NCBI GenBank assembly: GCA_963848675.1
Contig: CAWKEY010000052.1
Location: 62,001-126,000 of the forward strand
DNA from: CAWKEY01 sp963848675
Lineage (GTDB): Bacteria > Pseudomonadota > Gammaproteobacteria > Methylococcales > Methylomonadaceae
Direction of reading: 5' to 3'
Length of the DNA stretch: 64,000 nt
A model generated the notes under the pieces. The model ran no database searches and had not been told where the DNA came from. It was given only the letters and a program-made list of their open reading frames with translations. A program made the position numbers and the translations under genes. Positions 17,543 through 26,056 of the stretch are shown here, piece after piece. Position 1 is the first letter of the stretch, and every line of letters starts with the position of its first letter.

Positions 17543-17807
17543 AGTGGGAGTACATGTGGGAGTAGATGCATAAGTATCTACACAAGTCACATCGCCGTCA
17601 TTCCGGCAGGGATTGCCGGAATCCAGAACACAGGGATGTGAAAAGCAGCTCAGCAAAGGTTCCATCTGACTAAAAAAAACAGCTTGTAAGTCTGATATTG
17701 CCATCCATGGCTCCTGGATCTCGGCAATCCCTGCCGAGATGACGACTTGTGTAGATACTTATGGAGTAGATGTGGGAGTAGATGTGGGAGTAGATGTGGG
17801 AGTAGAT
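17543..17807. repeat. 12-bp minisatellite split by a MITE
   Basis: Tandem copies of GTGGGAGTAGAT and variants run from about 17543 to 17568 and again from 17764 to 17807. The unit resembles the first eight bases of the REP arm GTGGGAGC, so it probably arose by slippage at a REP end. The MITE at 17569-17763 interrupts it. Confidence 0.7.
17569..17763. mobile_element. MITE with 19-bp inverted repeats, inside the minisatellite
   Basis: Perfect 19-bp terminal inverted repeats CATAAGTATCTACACAAGT (17569-17587) and its reverse complement (17745-17763) bound the element. Inner arms CCGGCAGGGATTGCCGG and a CGGCAATCCCTGCCG partner relate it to the element at 12755-12923. GAGTAGATG stands on both sides (17560-17568 and 17764-17772). 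Because the target is a tandem repeat, this may or may not be a true target duplication. It has no coding capacity. Confidence 0.75.
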
Positions 17808-17883
17808 GTGGGAGCGACGCCTACGTCGCGACCAGCCCGAGGTTCAGCGAAGTTGCTAATCGCGACGTAGGCGTCGCTCGCAC
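17808..17883. repeat. REP copy 2 of the CRISPR-locus family
   Basis: The left arm GTGGGAGCGACGCCTACG and the right arm to 17883 (one mismatch, GTCGCTCGCAC) enclose a 30-bp loop. It lies between cas2 and the ribbon-helix-helix gene. Confidence 0.85.
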
Positions 17884-17924
17884 CACGTTAATTTATCGTG
17901 CAAAGCCTGTGTGCCAGGGACTAT

Positions 17925-18161
17925 CTACAACTCATCCCCTGATAGCGGCTGGCGTTTGGCGACTTTATTCAGAATGGATTCGAATGCCGTTTTATCGGCG
18001 CGTTGCGCCCGGGCTTGCAAATACTCTTCTGTGGCGATTGCCGAAACTTTTTCCGCCACTGCACTGGCGATGAACTGGTTGATGGAAACACCTTCTTTTT
18101 GGGCAAGTTCTTTAATATGCCGGTGTACGGAATCCGGCAACCGCAGACTTAATGCGCTCAT
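17925..18161 (-). CDS. Ribbon-helix-helix antitoxin-like protein
   Basis: This 78-residue protein begins MSALSLRLPDSVHRHIKELA followed by QKEGVSINQFI, the pattern of a ribbon-helix-helix DNA-binding domain as found in HicB-family antitoxins. The C-terminal part (…EEYLQARAQRADKTAFESIL) is the probable toxin-binding tail. Its start overlaps by 4 bp the stop of the PIN-domain remnant next to it, so the two were one toxin-antitoxin operon. With the toxin truncated, it is an orphan antitoxin. Confidence 0.75.
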   Translation of the reverse strand: MSALSLRLPDSVHRHIKELAQKEGVSINQFIASAVAEKVSAIATEEYLQARAQRADKTAFESILNKVAKRQPLSGDEL

Positions 18162-18246
18162 GTTAATCGCTCCAGCAAGGTTTTTGGGGTAATTGCTTCA
18201 ACACCGAATTTATCGGTGCCGGCAAAATCTTTCAAATTGTTAGTGT
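18158..18246 (-). pseudogene. C-terminal remnant of a PIN-domain toxin, cut by the CRISPR array
   Basis: The minus strand from 18246 reads HTNNLKDFAGTDKFGVEAIT, then PKTLLERLT and a stop. The N-x-K-D-F … I-T-P ending is typical of PIN-domain RNase toxins, where the Asp before Phe belongs to the active site. Roughly the first 110 codons are missing. The frame runs straight into the terminal CRISPR repeat at 18247, so the array end has replaced the rest of the gene. Confidence 0.7.
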
Positions 18247-21200
18247 GTCTTAATCCCTTCTTAATAAGGTCTCTGATTTATAGCGCCACCATGAGCCCGG
18301 TCGTCGGCATCCAGCTGTCTTAATCCCTTATTAATAAGGTCTCTGATTTATAGCATAGTTTACTTGCTGAGTGTTACGGGACAATCGGGTCTTAATCCCT
18401 TCTTAATAAGGTCTCTGATTTATAGAATCGAAATGAACCTGTACAGAACTAGACAAGTCTTAATCCCTTCTTAATAAGGTCTCTGATTTATAGCAGCAGA
18501 CATGAATCAGCTAGAATGGGTTGCTGATGTCTTAATCCCTTCTTAATAAGGTCTCTGATTTATAGAGCGCAAAAGCGCGCTATCACGACAGCAAACAAGA
18601 GTCTTAATCCCTTCTTAATAAGGTCTCTGATTTATAGAACAAAGCGCTTACAGTTCAAAGCGAAGAACTTGTCTTAATCCCTTCTTAATAAGGTCTCTGA
18701 TTTATAGGGACTCAGAGATGGATATTCCTCTGGACATACGGGTCTTAATCCCTTCTTAATAAGGTCTCTGATTTATAGGGCAGAAGATCGGGAGTATGCG
18801 TTACAACAAATGTCTTAATCCCTTCTTAATAAGGTCTCTGATTTATAGAGTGCTGAAAAATCAAAAAACGCTGAATTAAACAGTCTTAATCCCTTCTTAA
18901 TAAGGTCTCTGATTTATAGAATAACGAGAAACATTCGAGCATCATTGACTAGTCTTAATCCCTTCTTAATAAGGTCTCTGATTTATAGCGCTTCTATCAA
19001 CACTAAGAGAATAAGAATGATTGTCTTAATCCCTTCTTAATAAGGTCTCTGATTTATAGGCATTGCAAGCGTAGCGCTTGAACTCGAAAGCAAGTCTTAA
19101 TCCCTTCTTAATAAGGTCTCTGATTTATAGTATGCAATTGATGCTAAACAGATAGCTATTATAGGTCTTAATCCCTTCTTAATAAGGTCTCTGATTTATA
19201 GGAAAGCTTGTGTGCAATCAGTAATCAATGCTACGGTCTTAATCCCTTCTTAATAAGGTCTCTGATTTATAGTGAGCGCAGCGCAAAAAAGAGCGATAAC
19301 AATCGCGTCTTAATCCCTTCTTAATAAGGTCTCTGATTTATAGACTTAAGTACAGCCAAAGACATTCAAGAACAATGGTCTTAATCCCTTCTTAATAAGG
19401 TCTCTGATTTATAGAATAGTGCAAAGAGCTGATGGCGCAAGCTTTAAGTCTTAATCCCTTCTTAATAAGGTCTCTGATTTATAGTAACAACGAAACAAGC
19501 TATGATGGCAAAAAAGTTGTCTTAATCCCTTCTTAATAAGGTCTCTGATTTATAGTAAATTAACTGCTGCACAAAAAAGAGCAATCACGTCTTAATCCCT
19601 TCTTAATAAGGTCTCTGATTTATAGAATATTTTAATGATGAAAGACACAGTTCAATAATTGTCTTAATCCCTTCTTAATAAGGTCTCTGATTTATAGTTT
19701 TCTCTTTCTCTTTATATAGCGAGCTTACAAAGTCTTAATCCCTTCTTAATAAGGTCTCTGATTTATAGATAAATCCGCTGGATATACCGCCATCGGTCTT
19801 AATCCCTTCTTAATAAGGTCTCTGATTTATAGACAGAGCGGCAATATATGCGTGATATAAATTTGTCTTAATCCCTTCTTAATAAGGTCTCTGATTTATA
19901 GTTAGGTCGATCGAAACTACAACGCGTCATGGCGAGTCTTAATCCCTTCTTAATAAGGTCTCTGATTTATAGCGTTTAATTGGGGGGGTTGATTATTTAA
20001 ATCAAGTCTTAATCCCTTCTTAATAAGGTCTCTGATTTATAGAAAGCCGCCACAATACAGCCGCTGTATATACGTCTTAATCCCTTCTTAATAAGGTCTC
20101 TGATTTATAGAAAGAAAATTGATGACTATACATGACGAAATTGCTGTCTTAATCCCTTCTTAATAAGGTCTCTGATTTATAGTTATCAAGTTGACCCTAC
20201 TACGCTGTTGCGTGTGTCTTAATCCCTTCTTAATAAGGTCTCTGATTTATAGGCTTAAGCGCTGAAAAAAACAAAAACGCTGAGGTCTTAATCCCTTCTT
20301 AATAAGGTCTCTGATTTATAGTTAACGTAACAACGAAGTCTTGCATGATATCGGGTGTCTTAATCCCTTCTTAATAAGGTCTCTGATTTATAGTGCTAAA
20401 AAATTATTGCAATGATACTGGCCATCGTCTTAATCCCTTCTTAATAAGGTCTCTGATTTATAGGCATCACGGAAGTTGCCGATACTGTGGCTGATCTGTC
20501 TTAATCCCTTCTTAATAAGGTCTCTGATTTATAGGGATAGAGATGAGGCTACAACGGATGGATTGACAGTCTTAATCCCTTCTTAATAAGGTCTCTGATT
20601 TATAGAAGTGCTGCCATGCTAGTCAACCTGAGATACAAGTCTTAATCCCTTCTTAATAAGGTCTCTGATTTATAGGATGGAAAACTGGCCGCCTATGCTG
20701 ATAAATGGACGTCTTAATCCCTTCTTAATAAGGTCTCTGATTTATAGAAAGGAAAAGACCATGAAACGCACAAAAAGGTCTTAATCCCTTCTTAATAAGG
20801 TCTCTGATTTATAGCTCACCCTTTAGCTAAAAGTGAATCATACTATCAGTCTTAATCCCTTCTTAATAAGGTCTCTGATTTATAGAATCATACTATCAAG
20901 ACAGGATGCACATAACACGGTCTTAATCCCTTCTTAATAAGGTCTCTGATTTATAGGAAGAGATGATGACTATCCATTATTTGAAATATGCGCGTCTTAA
21001 TCCCTTCTTAATAAGGTCTCTGATTTATAGACTCAATTAATTTGCATTGGTACGATTAACCCGCAGTCTTAATCCCTTCTTAATAAGGTCTCTGATTTAT
21101 AGGTTAAGAAATGAGTAACGTATTCAGCTTTGTCTTAATCCCTTCTTAATAAGGTCTCTGATTTATAGACTAAATTAGTGATGAGATTTCCAAGTGCTCC

Positions 21201-21804
21201 GTCTTAATCCCTTCTTAATAAGGTCTCTGATTTATAGATTGGATGGGCGACCGTTCAGGCGACAAGGGGGTCTTAATCCCTTCTTAATAAGGTCTCTGAT
21301 TTATAGACGAGTTTTATTATGTAACCACTGCTAGGGGTAAGTCTTAATCCCTTCTTAATAAGGTCTCTGATTTATAGGCACAAGCGCAATTTAAATCATA
21401 TCTAAGAGTCTGGTCTTAATCCCTTCTTAATAAGGTCTCTGATTTATAGAGCTTGCGCGAACTTGAACTAATTGAAGCGTCTTAATCCCTTCTTAATAAG
21501 GTCTCTGATTTATAGGCAACTTCTAAACTTACTTCAGCACAAAAGCGTGCGTCTTAATCCCTTCTTAATAAGGTCTCTGATTTATAGAGAATCATTCGTA
21601 AATAAGCGAAGTCTTATGAAAGTCTTAATCCCTTCTTAATAAGGTCTCTGATTTATAGGATTCGTCAGCGGTCGCAGTGCGACTGCTTCAAGTGGTCTTA
21701 ATCCCTTCTTAATAAGGTCTCTGATTTATAGACAACATAATCGACAAGCTGTCAAGCATTCAAAATCGTCTTAATCCCTTCTTAATAAGGTCTCTGATTT
21801 ATAG
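18247..21804 (-). CRISPR. CRISPR array, 51 repeats and 50 spacers
   Basis: I count 51 copies of a 37-nt repeat that, on the plus strand, begins GTCTTAATCCC and ends GATTTATAG, with spacers of 27-37 nt (most 31-36). All are identical except the second (18317-18353), which has A for C (CCCTTATTAATAAGG). A variant at the low-coordinate end marks that as the old, leader-distal end. On the minus strand the repeat ends GGATTAAGAC, so the crRNA 5' tag would be ATTAAGAC, as expected for Cas6 processing. Transcription is therefore leftward, from the leader at 21805-21877, on the same strand as the cas genes. Two adjacent spacers (20815-20848, 20886-20919) share 13 nt. Several spacers encode related peptides. 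Confidence 0.98.
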
Positions 21805-21877
21805 TGCTCGGCATTTATTTCTCCTGGTTTTCAGTAGGTTATAGGGGTAGTTGACAGGATTTTGCATTTTTAAAAAG
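21805..21877 (-). promoter_or_regulatory. Probable CRISPR leader
   Basis: This is the 73-bp AT-rich stretch between the last perfect repeat and the stop of the Can2/Card1-like gene. It has the right position and orientation for the leader, given leftward transcription and the variant repeat at the opposite end. No −10/−35 pair is certain. The array could also be partly transcribed from the upstream effector gene. Confidence 0.6.
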
Positions 21878-23017
21878 TTAGCTCTCATGGGTCAGCCAGT
21901 TTTGTAAATGGTGCTGCAAATCACGCAGCCTGGTATGGCAACACAGTTCAATTTTAAGCTCTTTGGCCCGGGCCCGGCTGGCTTTATCAAGTTGATTAAA
22001 ACTAATCAGCATGGCCCGGCCTTGCAGGCCTCCCATCAAGTCGCGGAGGCTGTCCAGTTTATACAATACATCCGCGTCTTTGTCTTCCTTAAATTGCCTG
22101 GTTTTACATTCTAGCAGATGCAGGCGGTTGGCTTTGATCAGGCCGATGTCAATCTCGTTTTTGACCACCGCGTGCTGTCCGGCCGGCTGCCGTTTGAGGT
22201 TAATATTGCAGGCGAGATCCTGCAGGCCAAGGGATTTTTTCAAGTTAAGGCACAGGGCATAGGTATGCATTTCCAGCCAGCCGCCGTTGGCGGTAAAGCG
22301 GGCGCTTTCGTCGGCAAAACGCAGGCTGTGGCCATTGATTGTGCACAGTCCCTTATCCTCAAACAACTCCAACAAGTTCCATAAATCTGGATTAGCCCGT
22401 GGTCCGGCTTCAATTTCAACGGTTAACCGGGGATTATCGGCTTTTTGTGCCAGATAATTGAGCGTGCCCAGTTCGTCGGCATAGCGGTTAAAGTCTGATA
22501 AAAGCTGTTGGGTTAATTCCCGTATGGGCTGTTTGACGCCGCTGCGATCGAGTTTTTCTACCGGGCTGCCATAGGCCATCAGGTAGTCTTCCAGCTTTAA
22601 GCGGTCGGACAAATCCACGTCCGGCAGTTTGGGCGAGAGCCAGATCAGGCGATCGTGTTCGGGATGGACGTAAAAAACCGGCAGCCCGCAACTGCGAAAG
22701 GCCTCGTAGGCGGCAATGCTCATCAGTTTGGTGCCGCCGGTGGCATTGAGGGCAATGCCGCCGTCCGGATAGCGGGTGAGCAGCAAGTCCTCCACTTGCT
22801 CCCTGATGCGATCGGCATCCCAGGGATTGTCGAGCTGACAGCGCTCGACGCTGATGCCGCGCGGTTTGCAGATATTTTCCAGGGCTATGCTGCGTTCCTG
22901 CATGTCGCGGCTGACCAGCATGATGACTTTTTTAGGGTGCAGGCTGTCGTCGAGGATGGGCGTTAGATTGGGTATCGGCTGGGCGGATACCAGGATCAGG
23001 TGGGTGGTGATGGTCAT
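21878..23017 (-). CDS. CARF-domain nuclease, Can2/Card1-like (DUF1887 family)
   Basis: This 379-residue protein has an N-terminal CARF domain that senses cyclic oligoadenylate; ALNATGGTKLMSIAAYEAF (about 90-108) is the ligand-binding loop. A linker and a C-terminal PD-(D/E)xK nuclease follow, with Asp in KNEIDIGLI (about 286) and Glu-x-Lys in LLECKTRQF (about 303). The domain order and length match Card1/Can2 enzymes, which cut single-stranded nucleic acid or nick DNA when cyclic tetra-adenylate binds. Here it would be switched on by cyclic oligoadenylate from Cas10. It lies between the array and the RAYT gene and is separated from both neighbours by non-coding sequence. Confidence 0.85.
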   Translation of the reverse strand: MTITTHLILVSAQPIPNLTPILDDSLHPKKVIMLVSRDMQERSIALENICKPRGISVERCQLDNPWDADRIREQVEDLLLTRYPDGGIALNATGGTKLMSIAAYEAFRSCGLPVFYVHPEHDRLIWLSPKLPDVDLSDRLKLEDYLMAYGSPVEKLDRSGVKQPIRELTQQLLSDFNRYADELGTLNYLAQKADNPRLTVEIEAGPRANPDLWNLLELFEDKGLCTINGHSLRFADESARFTANGGWLEMHTYALCLNLKKSLGLQDLACNINLKRQPAGQHAVVKNEIDIGLIKANRLHLLECKTRQFKEDKDADVLYKLDSLRDLMGGLQGRAMLISFNQLDKASRARAKELKIELCCHTRLRDLQHHLQNWLTHES

Positions 23018-23047
23018 GGTGATTTCTCTGTAAGGAAGTTTAGCCTT

Positions 23048-23154
23048 GTGGGAGCGACGCCTACGTCGCGATTAGGAGTAACCTTGCAGACATCGCTAGT
23101 CGCGACGTAGGCGTCGCTCCCACAGGCGTCGCTCCCACAGGCGTCGTCGCTCCC
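23048..23154. repeat. REP copy 3, with tandem right-arm duplication
   Basis: GTGGGAGCGACGCC at 23048 pairs with GGCGTCGCTCCCAC ending near 23140. The right-arm unit CAGGCGTCGCTCCCA is then repeated to 23154. The copy sits between the Can2/Card1-like and RAYT genes. Confidence 0.85.
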
Positions 23155-23186
23155 ATGGCTTTCGATTCCACTTTTCTTACAAGCTC

Positions 23187-23813
23187 TTACAGCCATAGCG
23201 CATCCCAGTGCGGGTAATCGCCAATCCGCTCAACCAAGCCGGCGCGCAGTGGATTGGCGATGATGTAGCGGGCAATGGCCTTTACATCTTCTTCTTTGCG
23301 TAAGGCATGGTCATGAAAACCGGATTGCCATATGGGCCGGCCAAACTGTTTGGCCGATAGGGTTTTAACACTTTGCAATATTTCGGCCAATTCTGTTGAG
23401 CTGGTTAATTGCATCAGCCAGTGCAGGTGATCGGGCATGATGACGAAGGCCAAGGTGTTAGCTCTGGCTAATTTTTGTTCTGTTTTGAGTGTGTTAATGA
23501 GGATTCTGGCCGCATTAAAATCTTTGAAAACGGGTTCGCGTTTTTCGGTGACGGTGGTGATTAAATAAATGCGATTGGGCTCTGAATGACGTCCTTTGCG
23601 CAGGTCTTTGCTGTGGGGGTTGGGTTTTTTGGGGGGTCGCGACGTAGGCGTCGCTCCCACGGGCGTCGCTGCCACGGGCGTCGCTGCCACAAGAGTTGTT
23701 GCCACAAGAGTTGCTGCCACGGGCGTCGCTGCCACAAGAGTTGCTGACACAAGAGTTGCTGCCACGGTGGGAGCGACGCCTACGTCGCGACTAGCCGATG
23801 CCATCAGGCTCAC
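23187..23813 (-). CDS. REP-associated tyrosine transposase (RAYT)
   Basis: The conserved Y1-transposase core spans residues about 48-208. It shows HSEPNRIYLITTVTEKREP, the HUH motif MPDHLHWLM, WQSGFHDHALR, and the catalytic-tyrosine region ARYIIANPLRAGLVERIGDY-P ending in WDALWL. RAYTs cut and rejoin REP hairpins in single-stranded DNA. The first ~47 residues are encoded by REP sequence plus seven 15-bp units, giving SRDVGVAPT then pentapeptides of the form (L/P)VAAT and finally VGATPTSR. The annotated ATG at 23813 overlaps the stop of the TIGR02710 gene by 4 bp; the true start may be further in. It is the likely mobiliser of the REP family around it. Confidence 0.85.
   Translation of the reverse strand: MSLMASASRDVGVAPTVAATLVSATLVAATPVAATLVATTLVAATPVAATPVGATPTSRPPKKPNPHSKDLRKGRHSEPNRIYLITTVTEKREPVFKDFNAARILINTLKTEQKLARANTLAFVIMPDHLHWLMQLTSSTELAEILQSVKTLSAKQFGRPIWQSGFHDHALRKEEDVKAIARYIIANPLRAGLVERIGDYPHWDALWL
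23637..23794. repeat. REP copy 4: two REP arms around seven 15-bp tandem units
   Basis: TCGCGACGTAGGCGTCGCTC starts at 23637 and GTGGGAGCGACGCCTACGTC ends the block. Between them, 23661-23765 holds seven 15-bp units of the type GGGCGTCGCTGCCAC or AAGAGTTGCTGCCAC. All are in frame at the 5' end of the RAYT gene. Because 15 is a multiple of three, the unit number can change without breaking the frame. Confidence 0.88.
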
Positions 23814-25084
23814 CTTAATTTATAGATTGAGGGCAGTTGAGGCGGCATTTCTTTGATCCCCACATGCGCTGCTTCGGCTAACAGCATGGGTAGAAATTGC
23901 TGTTCCAGCCAGGGCTGAATGACTTGCCAATCGCCAGCTTTAACCGGCTCAAAACCATGCGCCAGGATGGAGCTGTTGCGAATTTTAAGATGGCTGAGCA
24001 GGTTGTTTTCTTCTCGTTGGATAAAGATGGCGGCTGCGCCTGTAGTTTTGTGTTTGACCAGTTGCCAGGCTGCAAACAATCCAGCTTGCCATTGCCCGTC
24101 TCTGTTTTGAGTAAGCGTGACCCCGGCGGGGATGACGGCTGCCTCGACGTTGGCGGTATCTATGCCGCATTGGCTTTTTAGCAGCCATTGCGCGGTCCAT
24201 TCAATTAACCGGTACACGCGGGCAATGGCATCGTCATAGCGGCCTTGGGCGGCGCGGCGCTGGGCGTTGAGGTATAAGTCGAATAGTTGTGCCGCCTCGC
24301 GCTTGGCAGGATTTTGATCGTTCAGGCGCATGATGACATTGAGATGGACTTTTAACTCTGGCGGCAAGCTGGGCGCGTAACGCTGGATGATGTTGAGCGC
24401 TACAGGATGATTGAAGTTATCCCATTCGGCAAAGGCGCGGCTTAAATCTCTGAATTTGCTAAATTGCCCGCGGCATTCGCTGTTACGGGGCGCGCTCATC
24501 AGGCTTAATCCGGCTTCGGCTTCGCTGTAGGCAAAATGCGTCCAGGCTTGACGGTACGGTGCCAGCAGGCGTTCGAAGCGGATTTGCTCGATATTGGCGC
24601 AGGCGGCGTATTGGGAGCCGTCATGGACTTTGATTAAGTCGCCCCGGCTGCCGGTGACCAGTTGCAATTCTATGTTGGGATCTTCCAGTGCCGCCATCAC
24701 CAGGCCGGCGCACATCGATTTTGTGCCGCCGGTGTAATCGGCAATGATTTTAGCGTTAGGAAAACGATGTAATGCAGCATCAATGGCGTTGCTGCAATCG
24801 AGGTAAATCCGGTCCAGGTCGTCGGACAAGGTGGAGCATACTTCGTATTGTCCGGCTGTTAAGCCGGTTTGCGCGGGTATGTTGGGGAGACTGGGCTTGT
24901 CATCTTTGGGATCGGCCTTGATGCAGTTGCCAACACCGGTGATCTGGATGCTGGAGCCGGGCCGCGCGGTCGCCGGATCTTTGCCGGTGCAGATAAAAAT
25001 GACATAGTCCGGGCGTTGTTCTTTGATGGCGCTGACAATCGGCTGATGGCTGCCGCCGACGGTACAGATGAGGATGTTAGTCAT
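23810..25084 (-). CDS. TIGR02710-family CARF-HEPN protein (Csm6-like)
   Basis: This 424-residue protein begins with a CARF domain: MTNILICTVGGSHQPIVSAI, then DYTGGTKSMCAGLVMAAL near residue 115-135 as the nucleotide loop. The C-terminal half is helical and ends with a HEPN ribonuclease signature RNSSILAHGF (R-x6-H, about 371-378). TIGR02710 proteins accompany type III systems. By analogy with Csm6 this one should be an RNase activated by cyclic oligoadenylate. It is the second CARF effector of the locus. It overlaps the RAYT start by 4 bp, an overlap probably created by REP insertion rather than selected. Confidence 0.85.
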   Translation of the reverse strand: MTNILICTVGGSHQPIVSAIKEQRPDYVIFICTGKDPATARPGSSIQITGVGNCIKADPKDDKPSLPNIPAQTGLTAGQYEVCSTLSDDLDRIYLDCSNAIDAALHRFPNAKIIADYTGGTKSMCAGLVMAALEDPNIELQLVTGSRGDLIKVHDGSQYAACANIEQIRFERLLAPYRQAWTHFAYSEAEAGLSLMSAPRNSECRGQFSKFRDLSRAFAEWDNFNHPVALNIIQRYAPSLPPELKVHLNVIMRLNDQNPAKREAAQLFDLYLNAQRRAAQGRYDDAIARVYRLIEWTAQWLLKSQCGIDTANVEAAVIPAGVTLTQNRDGQWQAGLFAAWQLVKHKTTGAAAIFIQREENNLLSHLKIRNSSILAHGFEPVKAGDWQVIQPWLEQQFLPMLLAEAAHVGIKEMPPQLPSIYKLR

Positions 25085-25111
25085 GGTGGTTCCGTTAACA
25101 ATTGTTAGGAT

Positions 25112-25196
25112 GTGGGAGCGATACTTGTGGGAGCGACGCCTACGTCGCGACTAAAGTTTACCCTTTCGTTAGTCGCGGCGTAGGCGTCGCTCCCAC
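25112..25196. repeat. REP copy 5 with an extra half-arm
   Basis: A partial arm GTGGGAGCGATACTT (25112-25126) precedes a full palindrome at 25127-25196, GTGGGAGCGACGCC … GGCGTCGCTCCCAC, in the gap between the CARF-HEPN gene and yoeB. Confidence 0.85.
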
Positions 25197-25231
25197 GATC
25201 AGCTCTTTAAAATACATTGCATAACCAGGCA

Positions 25232-25486
25232 TTAATAATGGTAACGGCACTGAACAATTGTAATAACCGTTGCATCCGTTTTGTAAACCAAGCGATGTTC
25301 ACGATCGATACGTCGAGACCAATAACCGGACCAGTTGTGTTTTAACGGTTCTGGATCACCAAGGCCTGTAAAGGGATGACGTTTAATGTCTTGAATCAAG
25401 ATATTGATTCGTTTTAAGGTTTTCTTGTCTGTCGCCTGCCAGTACAGATAATCATCCCAAGCGTGTTCTGCCCAGGCCAGAATCAT
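25232..25486 (-). CDS. yoeB: YoeB/Txe-family toxin
   Basis: This 84-residue protein matches YoeB along its whole length: AWDDYLYWQATDKKTLKRIN, HPFTGLGDPEPLKHN, WSRRIDREHRLVY, and the C-terminal QCRYHY that carries the catalytic His-Tyr end. YoeB is a ribosome-dependent mRNA interferase neutralised by YefM. The gene overlaps the yefM stop by 4 bp. No REP insertion or missing residue is visible, so it is probably functional. Confidence 0.93.
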   Translation of the reverse strand: MILAWAEHAWDDYLYWQATDKKTLKRINILIQDIKRHPFTGLGDPEPLKHNWSGYWSRRIDREHRLVYKTDATVITIVQCRYHY

Positions 25487-25737
25487 TCTTCAAGCATCTC
25501 ATGCTGGATGACTTGACCGGCTTCGACCTCGGCAATGGCTTGATTTAAGCGCCGTGCGTTATTCGGGCTAGCCATTAGATAAGCGGTTTCCTCGAAGGAT
25601 TTGTAATCTTCTAACGAAAGAATTACCGCCGGCTTGCCGTTTTGCCGGGTGACCAATACCGGCACATGATCGTCGTTGACTTTGTCAAGGACGCTGGCAA
25701 GGTTGCTACGCAATGTCGAATAGTTGATGGTATCCAT
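25483..25737 (-). CDS. yefM: YefM-family antitoxin
   Basis: This 84-residue Phd/YefM-type antitoxin begins MDTINYSTLRSNLASVLDKV and contains VLVTRQNGKPAVILSLEDYK, the DNA-binding and dimer region. The C-terminal tail (…NQAIAEVEAGQVIQHEMLEE) binds YoeB. It autoregulates the pair. With mazEF next door it places two toxin-antitoxin modules between csm5 and the CARF effectors. Confidence 0.93.
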   Translation of the reverse strand: MDTINYSTLRSNLASVLDKVNDDHVPVLVTRQNGKPAVILSLEDYKSFEETAYLMASPNNARRLNQAIAEVEAGQVIQHEMLEE

Positions 25738-25823
25738 GGTTGTTATCTCTCTATGGGCGTGGTTTTAGCATTCTAGTTGTACTTATTATTGTACGCAATG
25801 AGTTTTTTTCAGCTGATAACTCC

Positions 25824-25937
25824 GAGCCGGACGGGTTTTGTAAACCCGTCCGTAATGTTCATGCAACGCCCACGCTATCGGCACGGTTTGAAATGTTTCG
25901 AAACATTATGGACGGGGTTGCAAACTCCGTCCCGCTC
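25824..25937. repeat. Palindromic pair, GGACGGGTTT family
   Basis: Copy one, 25824-25860, contains the internal hairpin GGACGGGTTTTGTAAACCCG-TCC. Copy two, 25900-25937, is an inverted version with GGACGGGGTTGCAAACTCCG-TCC. The pair occupies the 319-bp gap between yefM and mazF, which holds no gene. This is another hairpin family, different from the GTGGGAGCG one. Confidence 0.75.
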
Positions 25938-26056
25938 AGGTTTTATGCCTGATAAAGCCACACGAAATAAGGTTGTCCTGCATACGTAGGGCGTGTTAGC
26001 GCGCCTTAAAGCTCATAGACTTTAGCCGGGCGCTTGCTATCGCCGGTAAGCAGTTG

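Noticed and set aside
18200..18246. CRISPR leader at the low-coordinate end
   Set aside because: The variant repeat is at this end, the sequence is the tail of a PIN gene, and the tag ATTAAGAC fits transcription from the other end.
23014..23196. Open frame containing GSDACGSDAYVATS
   Set aside because: It is REP sequence read in another frame between the Can2/Card1-like and RAYT genes, with no independent start signal.
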